A DNA stretch of 64,000 nucleotides, taken from Streptomyces rhizosphaerihabitans. Lineage in GTDB: Bacteria > Actinomycetota > Actinomycetes > Streptomycetales > Streptomycetaceae. Within the stretch, counting starts at the first letter, position 1. Each line of letters opens with the position of its first letter. The stretch covers positions 47,553 through 111,552 of the forward strand of contig NZ_JAODTZ010000033.1 of assembly GCF_025399795.1 (NCBI RefSeq), read 5' to 3'. Under the pieces are notes generated by a model. That model ran no database searches, was not told the DNA's origin, and saw only the letters and a program-made list of their open reading frames with translations. Position numbers and translations under genes: made by a program. Below, piece by piece: positions 10,101-21,227 of this stretch.

Positions 10101-12758
10101 GGCGGCGCCGGGGGTGGTGTCGATCATCTCCTGGATGTTCATCACGAGCAGCGGGTGCGGGCTGACCTCGATGACCGCGCTGTGCTGGTGTTCGATGATG
10201 CGGGTCATGGCGGTCTCGAACCGGACCGGTTCGCGCAGGTTGCGGAACCAGTAGGGGGTGGCGAGTTCGGCGGGGTCGATGAGGTCGCCGGTCACGGTCG
10301 AGTAGATCGCCACCGGCGTGGGCGCGGGGGTGATGCGGCCCAGTTCGTCCTGGAGGCGGTCCTTGAACCGGTCCATGAGCGGGGAGTGCCCGGGGACGCT
10401 GGAGGGGATCAGCCGTGCGCGGGCGCCCTCGGCTTCGCAGACCGCGACCAGTTCCCCGACCGCGGTGGCCTCGCCCGAGACCGTCGTCGAGTTCGGTCCG
10501 TTGACGGCGGCGATCACGACCCGGCCGTTCCAGCGCTTGAGCAGTTCCCGCACCCGGCGTTCGGGCAGCAGGATCCCGGCCATGCTGCCCTGTCCGGCGA
10601 CGGTGGCCAGCATGCGGGAGCGCAGGGCGACGATCTTGGCCGCGTCCGGCAGGGTCAGGGCGCCCGCGACGCAGGCCGCGGCGATCTCGCCCTGGGAGTG
10701 GCCGATCACGGCGTCCGGTGTCACGCCCAGCGAGCGCCACACCCGCGCCAGGGACACCATCACCGCGAACAGCACCGGCTGGACGACGTCGACGTCGTCG
10801 AGGTCCGCCGCCCGCGGTCCCGCGCACACGGTGTCGATCAGCGACCAGGACACCCATGGCTCCAGCGCCTGGGCGCAGGCGCGCATCTGCTCGGCGAACA
10901 CCGGGGAGGACTCCATGAGTTCGCGTCCCATCGCGATCCACTGGGAGCCCTGGCCCGGGAACACGAACACCGTCCGGTCCACCGGCCCGGCGAGGCCGGA
11001 CACCGTACGGGCGGGACCGTTCTCGTCGCCGGCGGCGACGGCCAGGCCGGCGAGCAGTTCGTCCCGGCCGGCGCCGATCACCACCTGGCGGTGCTCGAAC
11101 AGCGATCGTGTCGTCACCAGCGAGTACCCCACGGCCGCGGCCGGCAGGTCCGCGTCGGCGGCCACGCTGTCCCGCAGCCGCCGTGCCTGCTCCCGCAGCG
11201 CATGCTCCGACCGCGCCGACAGCACCCACGGCACCGCCGAGGGAGCGCCGTTGGGCACCTGGCCGGCGGCGGAGCCGGCGCCCGCGCGGGCCGGGGCGTC
11301 CTGCTCCTCGGGGGCCTGCTGAAGGGTCCCGGGTGCCTGTTCGGGGGTCTTGGCTGTCTGCTCTACGGTCTCGGGGGCCTGTTCGAGGATCAGGTGCGCG
11401 TTGGTGCCGCTGATGCCGAAGGACGACACGCCCGCGCGCCGGGGCCGTCCCGCGCTGGTCCACTGCCTGTTCTCGGTGAGCAGTTCCACCGCTCCGGCCG
11501 ACCAGTCGACGTGGCTCGAGGGGCGGTCCACGTGCAGCGTCCTGGGCAGCACTCCGTGCCGCATCGCCATGATCATTTTGATGATGCCGCCGACGCCGGC
11601 GGCGGCCTGCGTGTGGCCGATGTTCGACTTCAGCGACCCCAGCCACAGCGGGCTGTGCGGGTCCCGGTCCTGGCCGTAGGTGGCCAGCAGCGCCTGCGCC
11701 TCCATGGGGTCGCCCAGCTTCGTGCCGGTGCCGTGCGCCTCCACCGCGTCGACCTCGCCGGCCGACAGCCCGGCATCGGCCAGGGCTGCCCGGACGACCC
11801 GCTGCTGCGCCGGTTCGCTGGGCGCGCTCAGCCCGTTGGACGCCCCGTCCTGGTTGATCGCCGAGCCGCGGATCACCGCCCAGATCCGGTGCCCGCCGCG
11901 CCGGGCGTCCGAGAGCCGCTCCAGGACCAGCACGCCCGCGCCCTCGGAGAAGCCGGTGCCGTCGGCCGCCTCGGCGAACGCCTTGCACCGCCCGTCAACC
12001 GACAGGCCGCGCTGGCGGGCGAGTTCCACGAACATCCCCGGGGTCGGCAGCGTCGACACCCCGCCGGCCAGTGCCAGCGTGCACTCCCCCGACCGCAGGG
12101 AGCGCACGGCCTGGTGGACGGCGACGAGCGAGGAGGAACAGGCGGTGTCGGTCGACACCGCCGGGCCCTCCAGGCCCAGCACGTAGGCCACCCGGCCCGA
12201 GGCCACGCTGTTGTACTTCCCCGTGATCGCGAAGCCCTCCACCTCGCCGCCCGCCCCGCCGCCCATCCGCGGGCCGTAGTCGACGGCGTAGATCCCGGTG
12301 AACACCCCGGTCGCCGAACCCCGCAGGGCGGCCGGGTCGATGCCCGCCCGTTCCAGCGCCTCCCACGACGTCTCCAGCATCAGCCGCTGCTGCGGGTCCA
12401 TCGCCAGCGCCTCGCGCGGGCTGATGCCGAAGAACGGCGCGTCGAACTCCGCGAGATCCGGCAGGAAGCCGCCCGAGCGGGTGTACGTCCTGCCGTGCGC
12501 CTCGGGATCCGGGTCGTACAGCGCCTCCACGTCCCAGCCGCGGTCCAGCGGGAAGGGGCCCATCGCGTCCACACCGCCGGACACGACGTCCCACAGCCCT
12601 TCGGGGGACGTCACCCCGCCCGGGAAGCGGCACCCCACGCCCACGACCGCGATGGGCTCGCGCGCGGACTCCTCCAGCTCGCGCACCCGCTCACGCAGCT
12701 CCTGCGCATCGCCGACGGCGCGTCGCAAGTAGGACCGGAGCTTGTCGACATCCTCCAC
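7110..12758 (-). CDS. type I PKS, one module KS-AT-DH(inactive)-KR-ACP
   Basis: First extension module after the loading protein, about 1882 residues. I place the start at the GTG at 12756-12758, five bases after GGGGGAGG; a TTG five codons upstream would bury that site. Order: docking helix 1-35, KS (DTACSSS, EAHGTGT), AT (GHSQGE), DH, KR and ACP (LGIDSL). The DH lost both catalytic residues: the His of HxxxGxxxxP is Gln (codon 9774-9776) and the Asp of HPALLxxAL is His (codon 9294-9296), so no dehydration is expected. The KR has the LDD motif of B-type reductases and an intact Ser/Tyr/Asn set, so a beta-hydroxyl should stay in the chain. The AT has SVPGHS where HAFH or YASH is normal, so its extender is uncertain and may be larger than methylmalonyl. 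Confidence 0.95.
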   Translation of the reverse strand: MEDVDKLRSYLRRAVGDAQELRERVRELEESAREPIAVVGVGCRFPGGVTSPEGLWDVVSGGVDAMGPFPLDRGWDVEALYDPDPEAHGRTYTRSGGFLPDLAEFDAPFFGISPREALAMDPQQRLMLETSWEALERAGIDPAALRGSATGVFTGIYAVDYGPRMGGGAGGEVEGFAITGKYNSVASGRVAYVLGLEGPAVSTDTACSSSLVAVHQAVRSLRSGECTLALAGGVSTLPTPGMFVELARQRGLSVDGRCKAFAEAADGTGFSEGAGVLVLERLSDARRGGHRIWAVIRGSAINQDGASNGLSAPSEPAQQRVVRAALADAGLSAGEVDAVEAHGTGTKLGDPMEAQALLATYGQDRDPHSPLWLGSLKSNIGHTQAAAGVGGIIKMIMAMRHGVLPRTLHVDRPSSHVDWSAGAVELLTENRQWTSAGRPRRAGVSSFGISGTNAHLILEQAPETVEQTAKTPEQAPGTLQQAPEEQDAPARAGAGSAAGQVPNGAPSAVPWVLSARSEHALREQARRLRDSVAADADLPAAAVGYSLVTTRSLFEHRQVVIGAGRDELLAGLAVAAGDENGPARTVSGLAGPVDRTVFVFPGQGSQWIAMGRELMESSPVFAEQMRACAQALEPWVSWSLIDTVCAGPRAADLDDVDVVQPVLFAVMVSLARVWRSLGVTPDAVIGHSQGEIAAACVAGALTLPDAAKIVALRSRMLATVAGQGSMAGILLPERRVRELLKRWNGRVVIAAVNGPNSTTVSGEATAVGELVAVCEAEGARARLIPSSVPGHSPLMDRFKDRLQDELGRITPAPTPVAIYSTVTGDLIDPAELATPYWFRNLREPVRFETAMTRIIEHQHSAVIEVSPHPLLVMNIQEMIDTTPGAAGFAVGSLRRGEGGLTRLYQSAAEAFVAGADVSWQAAFPGQDGGRWVELPTYAFQRKRYWLDTPDETTTASTSDHPLLDAVIDLPDDGEHGGVVAGGRLSLERHPWLAEQVVHGAVLAPATVLAELALWAAHKAGCDGVDELTLETPLVLSRTADREIRVVVDPKQVISVHSRGEGEAEWTRNAVGVAGSGTTGTRGRTDLTAWPPAGAAAVPFEDEYTRLAALGFSHGPLLRGLKQVWRQGDTLFAEVELPAPDGADQGRFRIHPALLHAALLPAGLGRFADNARPEGWLPFRCTGLRIGSARPTALRVALAPAGENALSMTLADQNGAPVGSVASLSLRPADVEKLTELSFDHKDALFRIDWVPLPVPSGHATGRYAVLGTPDTHAASPGPGEALFAGLEELAASGGEIPPVVIAAVDRADGGDTPAALERNLHRVLRWTKDWLADDRFSASRLVVVTRQAIRDEHVPRTDPAAAAVWGFVRTAQTENPGRFTLVDTDDQPASRALLPAAAATAEAQLKIRAGTVSTPRLAHAHGAWAGRGPLGEAPDGPALGTGTVLITGGTSGLGALLARHLVQRHGVRRLVLTSRRGPAAPAAAALREELTGAGAQAEIVACDITSRDAVAALIAAVPSEHPLTAVIHCAAVLDDGVVEALTEDRVDAVLAPKAHGAWHLHELTAQLDLSAFVLFSSIAGVLGTAGQANYAAANAFLDALAEARHTQGLPATSLCWGFWAERSEMSADIGDADVVRLQRQGVLPMSSQEGLALFDAAIFADEPVLVPVRLNLPAPGAPAAGHTLSPLLRGLTPAPGGPAGPEPAGIDLAQQVRSLAPADAEAVLLDAVRAQTATVLGHADPARIAPAAAFKELGIDSLTALELRNKLAAVTGLKLPATLVFDHPNPSALAQFLSAGINPGPGPGPESPTDRLAKEIEQLGARLEDAFLELAENDKATISTLLGELQGRVRSLVSAGSPVAIVDQISSASAGDLLALLDKELG

Positions 12759-12798
12759 CAGGGCCTCCCCCAACAGTTGACCGGAAGAACAGGTGCGG

Positions 12799-15903
<3,105 letters not shown>

Positions 15904-15985
15904 ACGCGTTTCCTTCCGGTTCCGGTTCCCTCGGTGTACGGCTCTTGACGGCGCTGGTACGGCTCCTGGCGGCGCTGCCCGCGGC

Positions 15986-16723
15986 TCACAGCCAACGGGT
16001 CAGCAGCTTGCGCAGCTCGTCGGGGGCGTCCATGAAGTCGTAGTGGCCGCCGTCGACCACCCGGAACTCGACCGAGTCCGCGTACCGGCGCCACCCCTGG
16101 AGGTCACCGAGGCCCACGTCCGGGTCGTCGCGCCAGTGCAGGACGACCAGCGGGCAGTCCACCGCGACCGGCTTCTCGCGCCGGTAGGCGCCCGCGGCCG
16201 CGTGGTCACGCAGCAGCACCATGAGGCCCAGGTCGACCATGTCCGGCCGGGGCTCGATGCCCCGGCCGCGGACGAACGACTCCACCTCGGCGCGCAGTTC
16301 GGGCTCGGTCATGGTGAGCATCCGGTCGCGCGAGGCGTCGTGCGGGGCCGGCTGGCCGGACACGAACAGGCAGTCGGGTGTGGGCAGGCCGAGTTCGGCG
16401 AGCCTGAGCACGGTCTCGTAGGCGGGCAGCGCACCCGCGCAGTGCCCGAAGAACGCGAACGGCCGGTCGAGCAGCGGCGCCAGGGACTCGGCCAGGTGCG
16501 CGGCGAGGTTCTCGTAGGTGCCGTAGTGGGGATGGCCCAGCCGGTTCTCGCGGCCGGGGAACTGCACCGGGCAGACCTCGACGTCGTCGATCGCGGCCGG
16601 CCAGGCGCTGAAGGCCGAGGCCCCGGACCCGGAGAAGGGGAAGCAGAACATCCGGGCCAGGTGGTCGGCGGACGGCGGCCGGACGAACCACGGCGACGCG
16701 GTGGTGGTGGAGCCGGAGGTCAT
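15986..16723 (-). CDS. type II thioesterase-like protein with Cys nucleophile; possible aminoacyl shuttle
   Basis: An alpha/beta-hydrolase of 245 residues of the external (type II) thioesterase family seen in PKS/NRPS clusters: MFCFPFSGSGAS near the N-terminus, the PVQFPGRE motif, and a C-terminal GGHYDFM with the presumed catalytic His. The nucleophile elbow reads GHCAG at residues 93-97, with Cys95 (codon 16439-16441, TGC) in place of the usual Ser of GHSMG. Family knowledge: related proteins with Cys (SyrC, CmaE) move aminoacyl groups between carrier proteins. The ATG overlaps the P450 stop by four bases (ATGA), and the P450 overlaps the carrier gene the same way, so the three are translationally coupled. 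I infer either an editing thioesterase or, more interestingly, a transferase that passes a hydroxylated aminoacyl group from the stand-alone carrier to the NRPS. Longer upstream starts would run into the P450 and are rejected. Confidence 0.88.
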   Translation of the reverse strand: MTSGSTTTASPWFVRPPSADHLARMFCFPFSGSGASAFSAWPAAIDDVEVCPVQFPGRENRLGHPHYGTYENLAAHLAESLAPLLDRPFAFFGHCAGALPAYETVLRLAELGLPTPDCLFVSGQPAPHDASRDRMLTMTEPELRAEVESFVRGRGIEPRPDMVDLGLMVLLRDHAAAGAYRREKPVAVDCPLVVLHWRDDPDVGLGDLQGWRRYADSVEFRVVDGGHYDFMDAPDELRKLLTRWL

Positions 16724-17970
16724 GGCGTGTGTCGTTTCTGGGCGACGATGGGGAGGTGGGTCATCCCGGCGATGAAGTACGACCGCAGGTGCTGCGGTTC
16801 GCCGGCGAGGTCGATCGACGCGAACCGCTGGAGCAGTTCCTCGAAGAAGACGCGCAGGGTCAGCCGGGCCAGCGGTGCCCCGATGCAGAAGTGCGGCCCG
16901 AACCCGAACGCGACCTGGCGCTTGGCGTTGGCGCGCGTGATGTCGAACGTGTGCGGATCGGGGAACTGGGACGCGTCCCGGTTGGCCGACCCGATCCACG
17001 CCACGACCGCCCCGCGGGCCGGGATCGTGCCCCCGCCGATGGAGACGTCGTCCACCGCGTACCGCATGAAGTTGCACGCGGCCGACGACCAGCGCAGCCC
17101 CTCCTCGACCAGGTTCGGGATCAGCGACGGATCGGCCTGCGCCTTCTCGAACTGCTCGGGCCGCTCGATGAGCGCCTGCACGGTGCCCGCGACGGTGTGC
17201 GGCGTCGTCACATTGGCGCCCAGCAGAATGCTGTAGCCGTCGAGGGCGATCTCCTCGTCGGTCAGCGGCGCGCCTCCCGGGCGCACGCTCATGAGGTGGT
17301 CGAGCAGGCTGTCGTCCCCGCCTCCGCTCGCCCGGCGCCGTTTGACCCAGTCGGTGACGTAGGTGACGAGTTCGTGGTGGGAGATGGCCAGCGTCGCGGC
17401 CTCACTGCCCTGCTGGAAGTGCGGGTCCGAGGGAGCCGTCACCATCGCGGTCAGCTCGACGAGTTCTTCCCAGTCCTTCTCCGGGATCCCCAGCAGCGGG
17501 CCCGTGACGATCGCCGGGAGGAGCAGCGCCCGCTCGGCCAGGTCGAAGGTGTCGCCGTCCAGGGCCGGTTCGAGGAAGCGGACGATCGACCGCCGGATCG
17601 AGTCCTCCCAGGACCTCACCGCCCGCGCGGTGAGCTTGGAGCCGACCGGCCTGCGGACCTCGGTGTGCCGCGGCGGATCGGTGGATGTCAGCAGCTTGCC
17701 CGCCGCGACGTCGTCCTCCCCCAGGTGGGTGACCACCGTGCCGCGCTCCGAGGTGAACTCCCGGTGGTCGCCGAGCACGCGGCACACGTCCTCGTAGCGG
17801 GTCACCGACCAGAACTCCCGGCCGTCCGCGAGGACTTGGCGGTGCAGGGGTGCCTTGGCCCGCATCACGTCCCAGACCGGGTGCGGATCGCCCGAGGTGT
17901 ACAGGTCCAGGTCGAACAGGTCGACGGTGTCGAGGTCGACGTCGCGCCCGGGACCCGGCGTCAACCTCAC
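16720..17970 (-). CDS. cytochrome P450
   Basis: Bacterial class I P450 of 416 residues. Heme-binding loop FGFGPHFCIG with Cys362, ExxR at EEGLRW (about 290-294), I-helix LLGANVTTPH near 250, and the C-helix STDPPRHT near 98. GTG start at 17968-17970 overlaps the carrier-protein stop (GTGA), and the stop overlaps the thioesterase-like start. Coupling to a single carrier protein suggests that it hydroxylates an amino acid held on that carrier, as in beta-hydroxylation of carrier-bound amino acids in other NRPS systems; hydroxyleucine would fit an azinothricin-type product but the substrate is inference. A polyketide substrate cannot be excluded. It needs ferredoxin and reductase partners, none of which is seen here. 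Confidence 0.93.
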   Translation of the reverse strand: MRLTPGPGRDVDLDTVDLFDLDLYTSGDPHPVWDVMRAKAPLHRQVLADGREFWSVTRYEDVCRVLGDHREFTSERGTVVTHLGEDDVAAGKLLTSTDPPRHTEVRRPVGSKLTARAVRSWEDSIRRSIVRFLEPALDGDTFDLAERALLLPAIVTGPLLGIPEKDWEELVELTAMVTAPSDPHFQQGSEAATLAISHHELVTYVTDWVKRRRASGGGDDSLLDHLMSVRPGGAPLTDEEIALDGYSILLGANVTTPHTVAGTVQALIERPEQFEKAQADPSLIPNLVEEGLRWSSAACNFMRYAVDDVSIGGGTIPARGAVVAWIGSANRDASQFPDPHTFDITRANAKRQVAFGFGPHFCIGAPLARLTLRVFFEELLQRFASIDLAGEPQHLRSYFIAGMTHLPIVAQKRHTP

Positions 17971-18278
17971 GTCGCGGCCCTCCCCTGCTCGATCAGCTCG
18001 GCGACCCGGGTCGGGGTCTGTGCCAGGTAGAAGTCGCGCACGGACAGCTGGACGCCGTATTTCTGCGACACCCGCTCGATGATCTTTATGCCGATCAGCG
18101 AATTGCCGCCGAGCGCGAAGAAGTCGTCCTCCGAGCCGACCTCACGGCCGGTGAAGTGTTCCCCCCACAGAGCCGAGATCTCCTGCGCCAGCGACACCGG
18201 CTCACCCGACGGCGCGACCTGTCGTTCCGACGCCTCGTCCTGTCCACCTCGCCGGTGGACCTGCGGCAACGATTCCAT
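17967..18278 (-). CDS. stand-alone peptidyl carrier protein
   Basis: A single carrier domain of 103 residues with FFALGGNSL around Ser60, the phosphopantetheine site; GG[HDN]S points to an NRPS-type carrier rather than a PKS ACP. The first 25 residues are a polar tail. The start ATG is at 18276-18278, preceded by GGAAGGAAAGG; a longer upstream frame has no better start. It is the first gene of the coupled trio carrier/P450/Cys-thioesterase and may hold an amino acid while the P450 oxidises it. Which adenylation domain loads it is unknown; the stand-alone A domain at 54684-56270 is one candidate. Confidence 0.88.
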   Translation of the reverse strand: MESLPQVHRRGGQDEASERQVAPSGEPVSLAQEISALWGEHFTGREVGSEDDFFALGGNSLIGIKIIERVSQKYGVQLSVRDFYLAQTPTRVAELIEQGRAAT

Positions 18279-19242
18279 GGCCAGCCTTTCCTTCCTCTGT
18301 CGAACGGGAAATGCCCGCCCACGCCATTTCCGGTCCCCTGTCCGGACCGTCACCGCCATTACGGTCAATACGGCCACCACGGTCATCACGGCCGCCACGG
18401 CCGCCAGGGCCACTGGGGCTCTTTCCGCTGTTCCGCCGTTGAGGCACATCCTTTGAACGGCGGCGAATGGAGGCTTCCCGGCCGAACCGGGGCGGCAGGC
18501 CGGCCGCTCCAGGTACCGATGGAATCGTGCCGCCCCGGAAAGAACATCCGGATGTTCGCGAATTTCGCCGGTCGGCGCCGTGCAGGTACGGGACGAAGCT
18601 AAAGCTCGACTGCGGATCGCGGAAGGCGGAACACGGTCAGGCCCTTCGGACAAGGACACCTTCGCGGTCGCCGCCGGCAGCATTCGACATGTGCGTCAAA
18701 AGCCATCGCGACGCCAAGGTAGTCGGCCGGGAAAACGCCGTGCAAGAGATGACAGCGCGGACAGCGCGAACACCCTGCCGGGCACCCGTTGTCCCGCCGA
18801 CAGGACAGCAACGGCCTCTCGCGATCCCGCCCCGGGTACGGACACGGGCTCGGGTACAGGTCAGGTACGGACTCGGGCTCGGGTGACAGGCGGCTGCCGG
18901 CCGCCCTTGCAGCGGCAGGCGGTGACCGGCGCGGGGCGGGCACAACACCCTGGACCGCAGGCACCGCGCCGCCGGTGCACCCGCCGCCTTCGCCGTCACC
19001 GCGAACACCGGCCCACTCCCCCGGGAACGGACCGGAAATACTCCATGCGGACGCCCGCACTCTCCGGCGATCACCCGCATTGCACGGCCGGCCCGCGACG
19101 TTCCCGGACGACCCGGGGCCGTACCGCCTCGCGAACACTCACGTCATTGCCATACGCATCTCCGCAGAATTACGGTGACGACCGGGAAGAACGCCCAGCA
19201 GTTTCCGGGTGCGTCAAAAATCATATGCTGGAGGGGATTTCC
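18279..19242 (+). other. divergent intergenic region between the PKS operon and the oxygenase gene
   Basis: About 960 bases with no credible gene on either strand. It separates the leftward PKS operon from the rightward proline-hydroxylase-like gene and must hold both promoters. It contains short repetitive stretches such as ACGGGCTCGGGT twice near 18840-18885 and reiterated CACGG near 18370-18410. One promoter-like pair facing right is listed separately; I found no convincing pair facing left. Confidence 0.6.
19147..19176 (+). promoter_or_regulatory. candidate promoter for the proline-hydroxylase-like gene
   Basis: TTGCCA at 19147-19152, 18 bases, then TACGGT at 19171-19176 (fits TANNNT). 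The -10 and following bases TACGGTGACG also occur in the candidate promoter in front of the MbtH-like gene, again 18 bases from a TTG-type -35. Predicted by eye only. Confidence 0.35.
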
Positions 19243-20091
19243 TTGCTCAAGTCCTCGCTCAAGTCGCAACGGCTTGCGGTGCTGCCCATCAACTCGTACG
19301 ACCTGGATTCCGAGTTGGCCGTCCTGGACCGGCACGAGTACGGCGGCGAGTACGACACCTTCACCTTCGGGTCGTGGTCGTCCCATGTCCTGGCCAACGG
19401 AACCGGCGCCGATTCCGACACCGCCTTCCGCCCTCACGAGGGCAGCCTGACCCTCACCGAACTGGGCAAGCAGCTGCCGAACATCATGTCCCTGGTGACC
19501 GGGCACTTCCCCCTGGACCGGCTGCAGTGGGTGCGCGTCTTCAGCCTCCGTGACGGAATCATCTCCCCGCACGTGGACTTCCTCGAATGGGCCAAGCCGG
19601 GCCTGCGGGTGCAGGTTCCGCTGCGCACCAGCGAGGAAGCCCTGCATTCCGAGAACGACACCGTCTATCACATACGCCGCGGTGAGGTGTGGAAGATCCA
19701 CTCGACCGACCCCCACTCCGCGCGCAGCACCGCCCAGACCGCCCGGCTGTCCCTCTGCCTCGACTTCGCGGACGCCGATGAGCCCCTGGCGATCCGCAAC
19801 GACGTTCCCGCGACCGAGCCGATCAGCGTCCCCGACCGGCCCGAGGTGAGCGCGGCGGAGCTCGAGGAACTCATCGACTCCGGACGGAACTTCACCCCAC
19901 AGACCATGCGTGCCGACTTCCGCCGCTTCGCCGCGGTCCACTTCGAGCGGCGCGCTCATGCCACCGCGGCGTTCGACTGGTACCTGGAGGCCGCGCGGCG
20001 CAGCGGCGACGAGGACATGGTCGCCAAGGCCCAGGCCTTCCGCACGTACTGCATCGAGAAGCGCGGCGACGGCGAGGCGTTCGACTGGTGA
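19243..20091 (+). CDS. proline 3-hydroxylase-like Fe(II)/2-oxoglutarate oxygenase
   Basis: About 282 residues. I choose the TTG at 19243-19245, six bases after GGAGGGG; the ATG at 19225 has no ribosome-binding site. Metal and cosubstrate residues are visible: His110-x-Asp112 in SPHVDF, distal His158 in TDPHSA, and Arg168. The C-terminal half (HSENDTVYHIRRGEVW, SLCLDF, a final helix ending in FDW) matches my recollection of Streptomyces L-proline 3-hydroxylase of the aspartyl/asparaginyl hydroxylase superfamily; the relative GetF acts on pipecolic acid. Likely it hydroxylates a free cyclic amino acid before activation. Proline, methylproline and piperazate are all possible; the divergent piperazate-like A-domain code in the NRPS at 37375-45153 makes a hydroxylated cyclic residue attractive. 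The gene is divergent from the PKS operon. Confidence 0.85.
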   Translation: MLKSSLKSQRLAVLPINSYDLDSELAVLDRHEYGGEYDTFTFGSWSSHVLANGTGADSDTAFRPHEGSLTLTELGKQLPNIMSLVTGHFPLDRLQWVRVFSLRDGIISPHVDFLEWAKPGLRVQVPLRTSEEALHSENDTVYHIRRGEVWKIHSTDPHSARSTAQTARLSLCLDFADADEPLAIRNDVPATEPISVPDRPEVSAAELEELIDSGRNFTPQTMRADFRRFAAVHFERRAHATAAFDWYLEAARRSGDEDMVAKAQAFRTYCIEKRGDGEAFDW

Positions 20092-20377
20092 AGCACGGCG
20101 GGACACCCCGGTCCCGCATGCGGTGCAACGGCCCGACCGGCGGGTGGAATTCGAAGACAAGCAGCCCGAGTTCGACAGTGCAGGCCGTCAACTCCCGCGG
20201 GCGCGCCGCACATTCGCTTCGCGCGCCGCGCATGCGCTTCGGGAGCGGCGTACGGTCCGGGACCGGAGGCTTTCACCCGCGCCGTCGCGGCCGGGGGCCG
20301 CGCCGGTCCGCCGGATCGTGCTCACCGGACGGTGACCTCTTGCTGTCCTTCGGTCCCCGCCACGCAACGGGCGGCTC

Positions 20378-20902
20378 CTACTCGCTGTGGACCGGCACCG
20401 CCTTTTCGAGGAGCGTGAACGACTTGGGCGCACCTCCTGGCTGCGGTTTGCCTGCTTTGTGGCCGACGACCTCGTATCCGGCGTTCAGGTAGTACGCGGT
20501 CAGACGGGCGTTGCCGGCCAGGCAGTCCAGGCGCACCCGTGTCCGCCCCGTCGCGGCCACGCGGCGCTCCGCGGCCTGCAGCAGCAGTCGCCCGGTCCCC
20601 GGCGGGACGCTGCCGTGATCCACCATCAGGCGGTGGACGTAACCGGCCACGGGCGGCTGTGCGCCCCAGGCGTCCTCGTCCTCCCACCACAACTCCCAGG
20701 CCCCGGCCAGAAGGCCTGCGGCCTCCGCGAGCCAGACCTCTCCGCTCGTCATGACGCGCCGGAAGTGGTCCTCGTCCAACTCGCCCGGCTGCCACTGGCC
20801 CTTGATGCCCTGAGCGAGCATCCAACGGGCGGCGTCGTCACGCAGGCGGACGACGGAGGGGAGGTCGGCGTGGGTGGCGAGACGAAAGCGTATGTCGTTC
20901 AC
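20378..20902 (-). CDS. GNAT-family N-acetyltransferase
   Basis: About 174 residues from a GTG at 20900-20902. It opens with a typical GNAT beta-strand (IRFRLATHADL) and has the acetyl-CoA loop PPGTGRLLLQAAE followed by LDCLAGNARLTAYYLNAGYE. The substrate cannot be told. It stands alone, points toward the oxygenase gene, and resembles ordinary chromosomal acetyltransferases; a role in the pathway or in self-protection is possible but unsupported. Ribosome-binding site is weak (GAAG). Confidence 0.8.
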   Translation of the reverse strand: MNDIRFRLATHADLPSVVRLRDDAARWMLAQGIKGQWQPGELDEDHFRRVMTSGEVWLAEAAGLLAGAWELWWEDEDAWGAQPPVAGYVHRLMVDHGSVPPGTGRLLLQAAERRVAATGRTRVRLDCLAGNARLTAYYLNAGYEVVGHKAGKPQPGGAPKSFTLLEKAVPVHSE

Positions 20903-21227
20903 ATCGTGATCTTCACACGGAGGCGAACCGCCTCGGCTGTGCGGCCGCGCTTGCTCCGTACGGGTGGCCGCGCTTCGGCGTCCAGTCCGCGAGTAACGGC
21001 CCGATCCGGGCCCGCTGCGCATCGGTTGACGGCACACCCGGACCAACGACCGACCGATCCAGGCGGAACTGCCTGGTGGGCCGGGGTCCGCGACCCGGAA
21101 CCTCCTACAAGATCTGGTACAACCCTGAGCCCGCCGAACGTGTCTCGTAGGTGCGGGCGACGCACTTGGGGCTCGTCGGCGCGTCCCCGGTGCCCACCGC
21201 GCCGGGGCGGGGCGCGAAAGGGACGAC
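20903..21227 (+). other. intergenic region between divergent genes
   Basis: About 325 bases between the leftward acetyltransferase and the rightward small membrane protein. No gene, RNA or clear promoter motif was recognised. Confidence 0.5.

Noticed and set aside
15986..17077. Longer version of the Cys-thioesterase gene
   Set aside because: The extra codons lie within the P450 gene in another frame; the ATG at 16723 with ATGA overlap is the natural start.
20092..20377. Possible small gene between the oxygenase and the acetyltransferase
   Set aside because: Open frames there have no ribosome-binding site and no protein-like composition.
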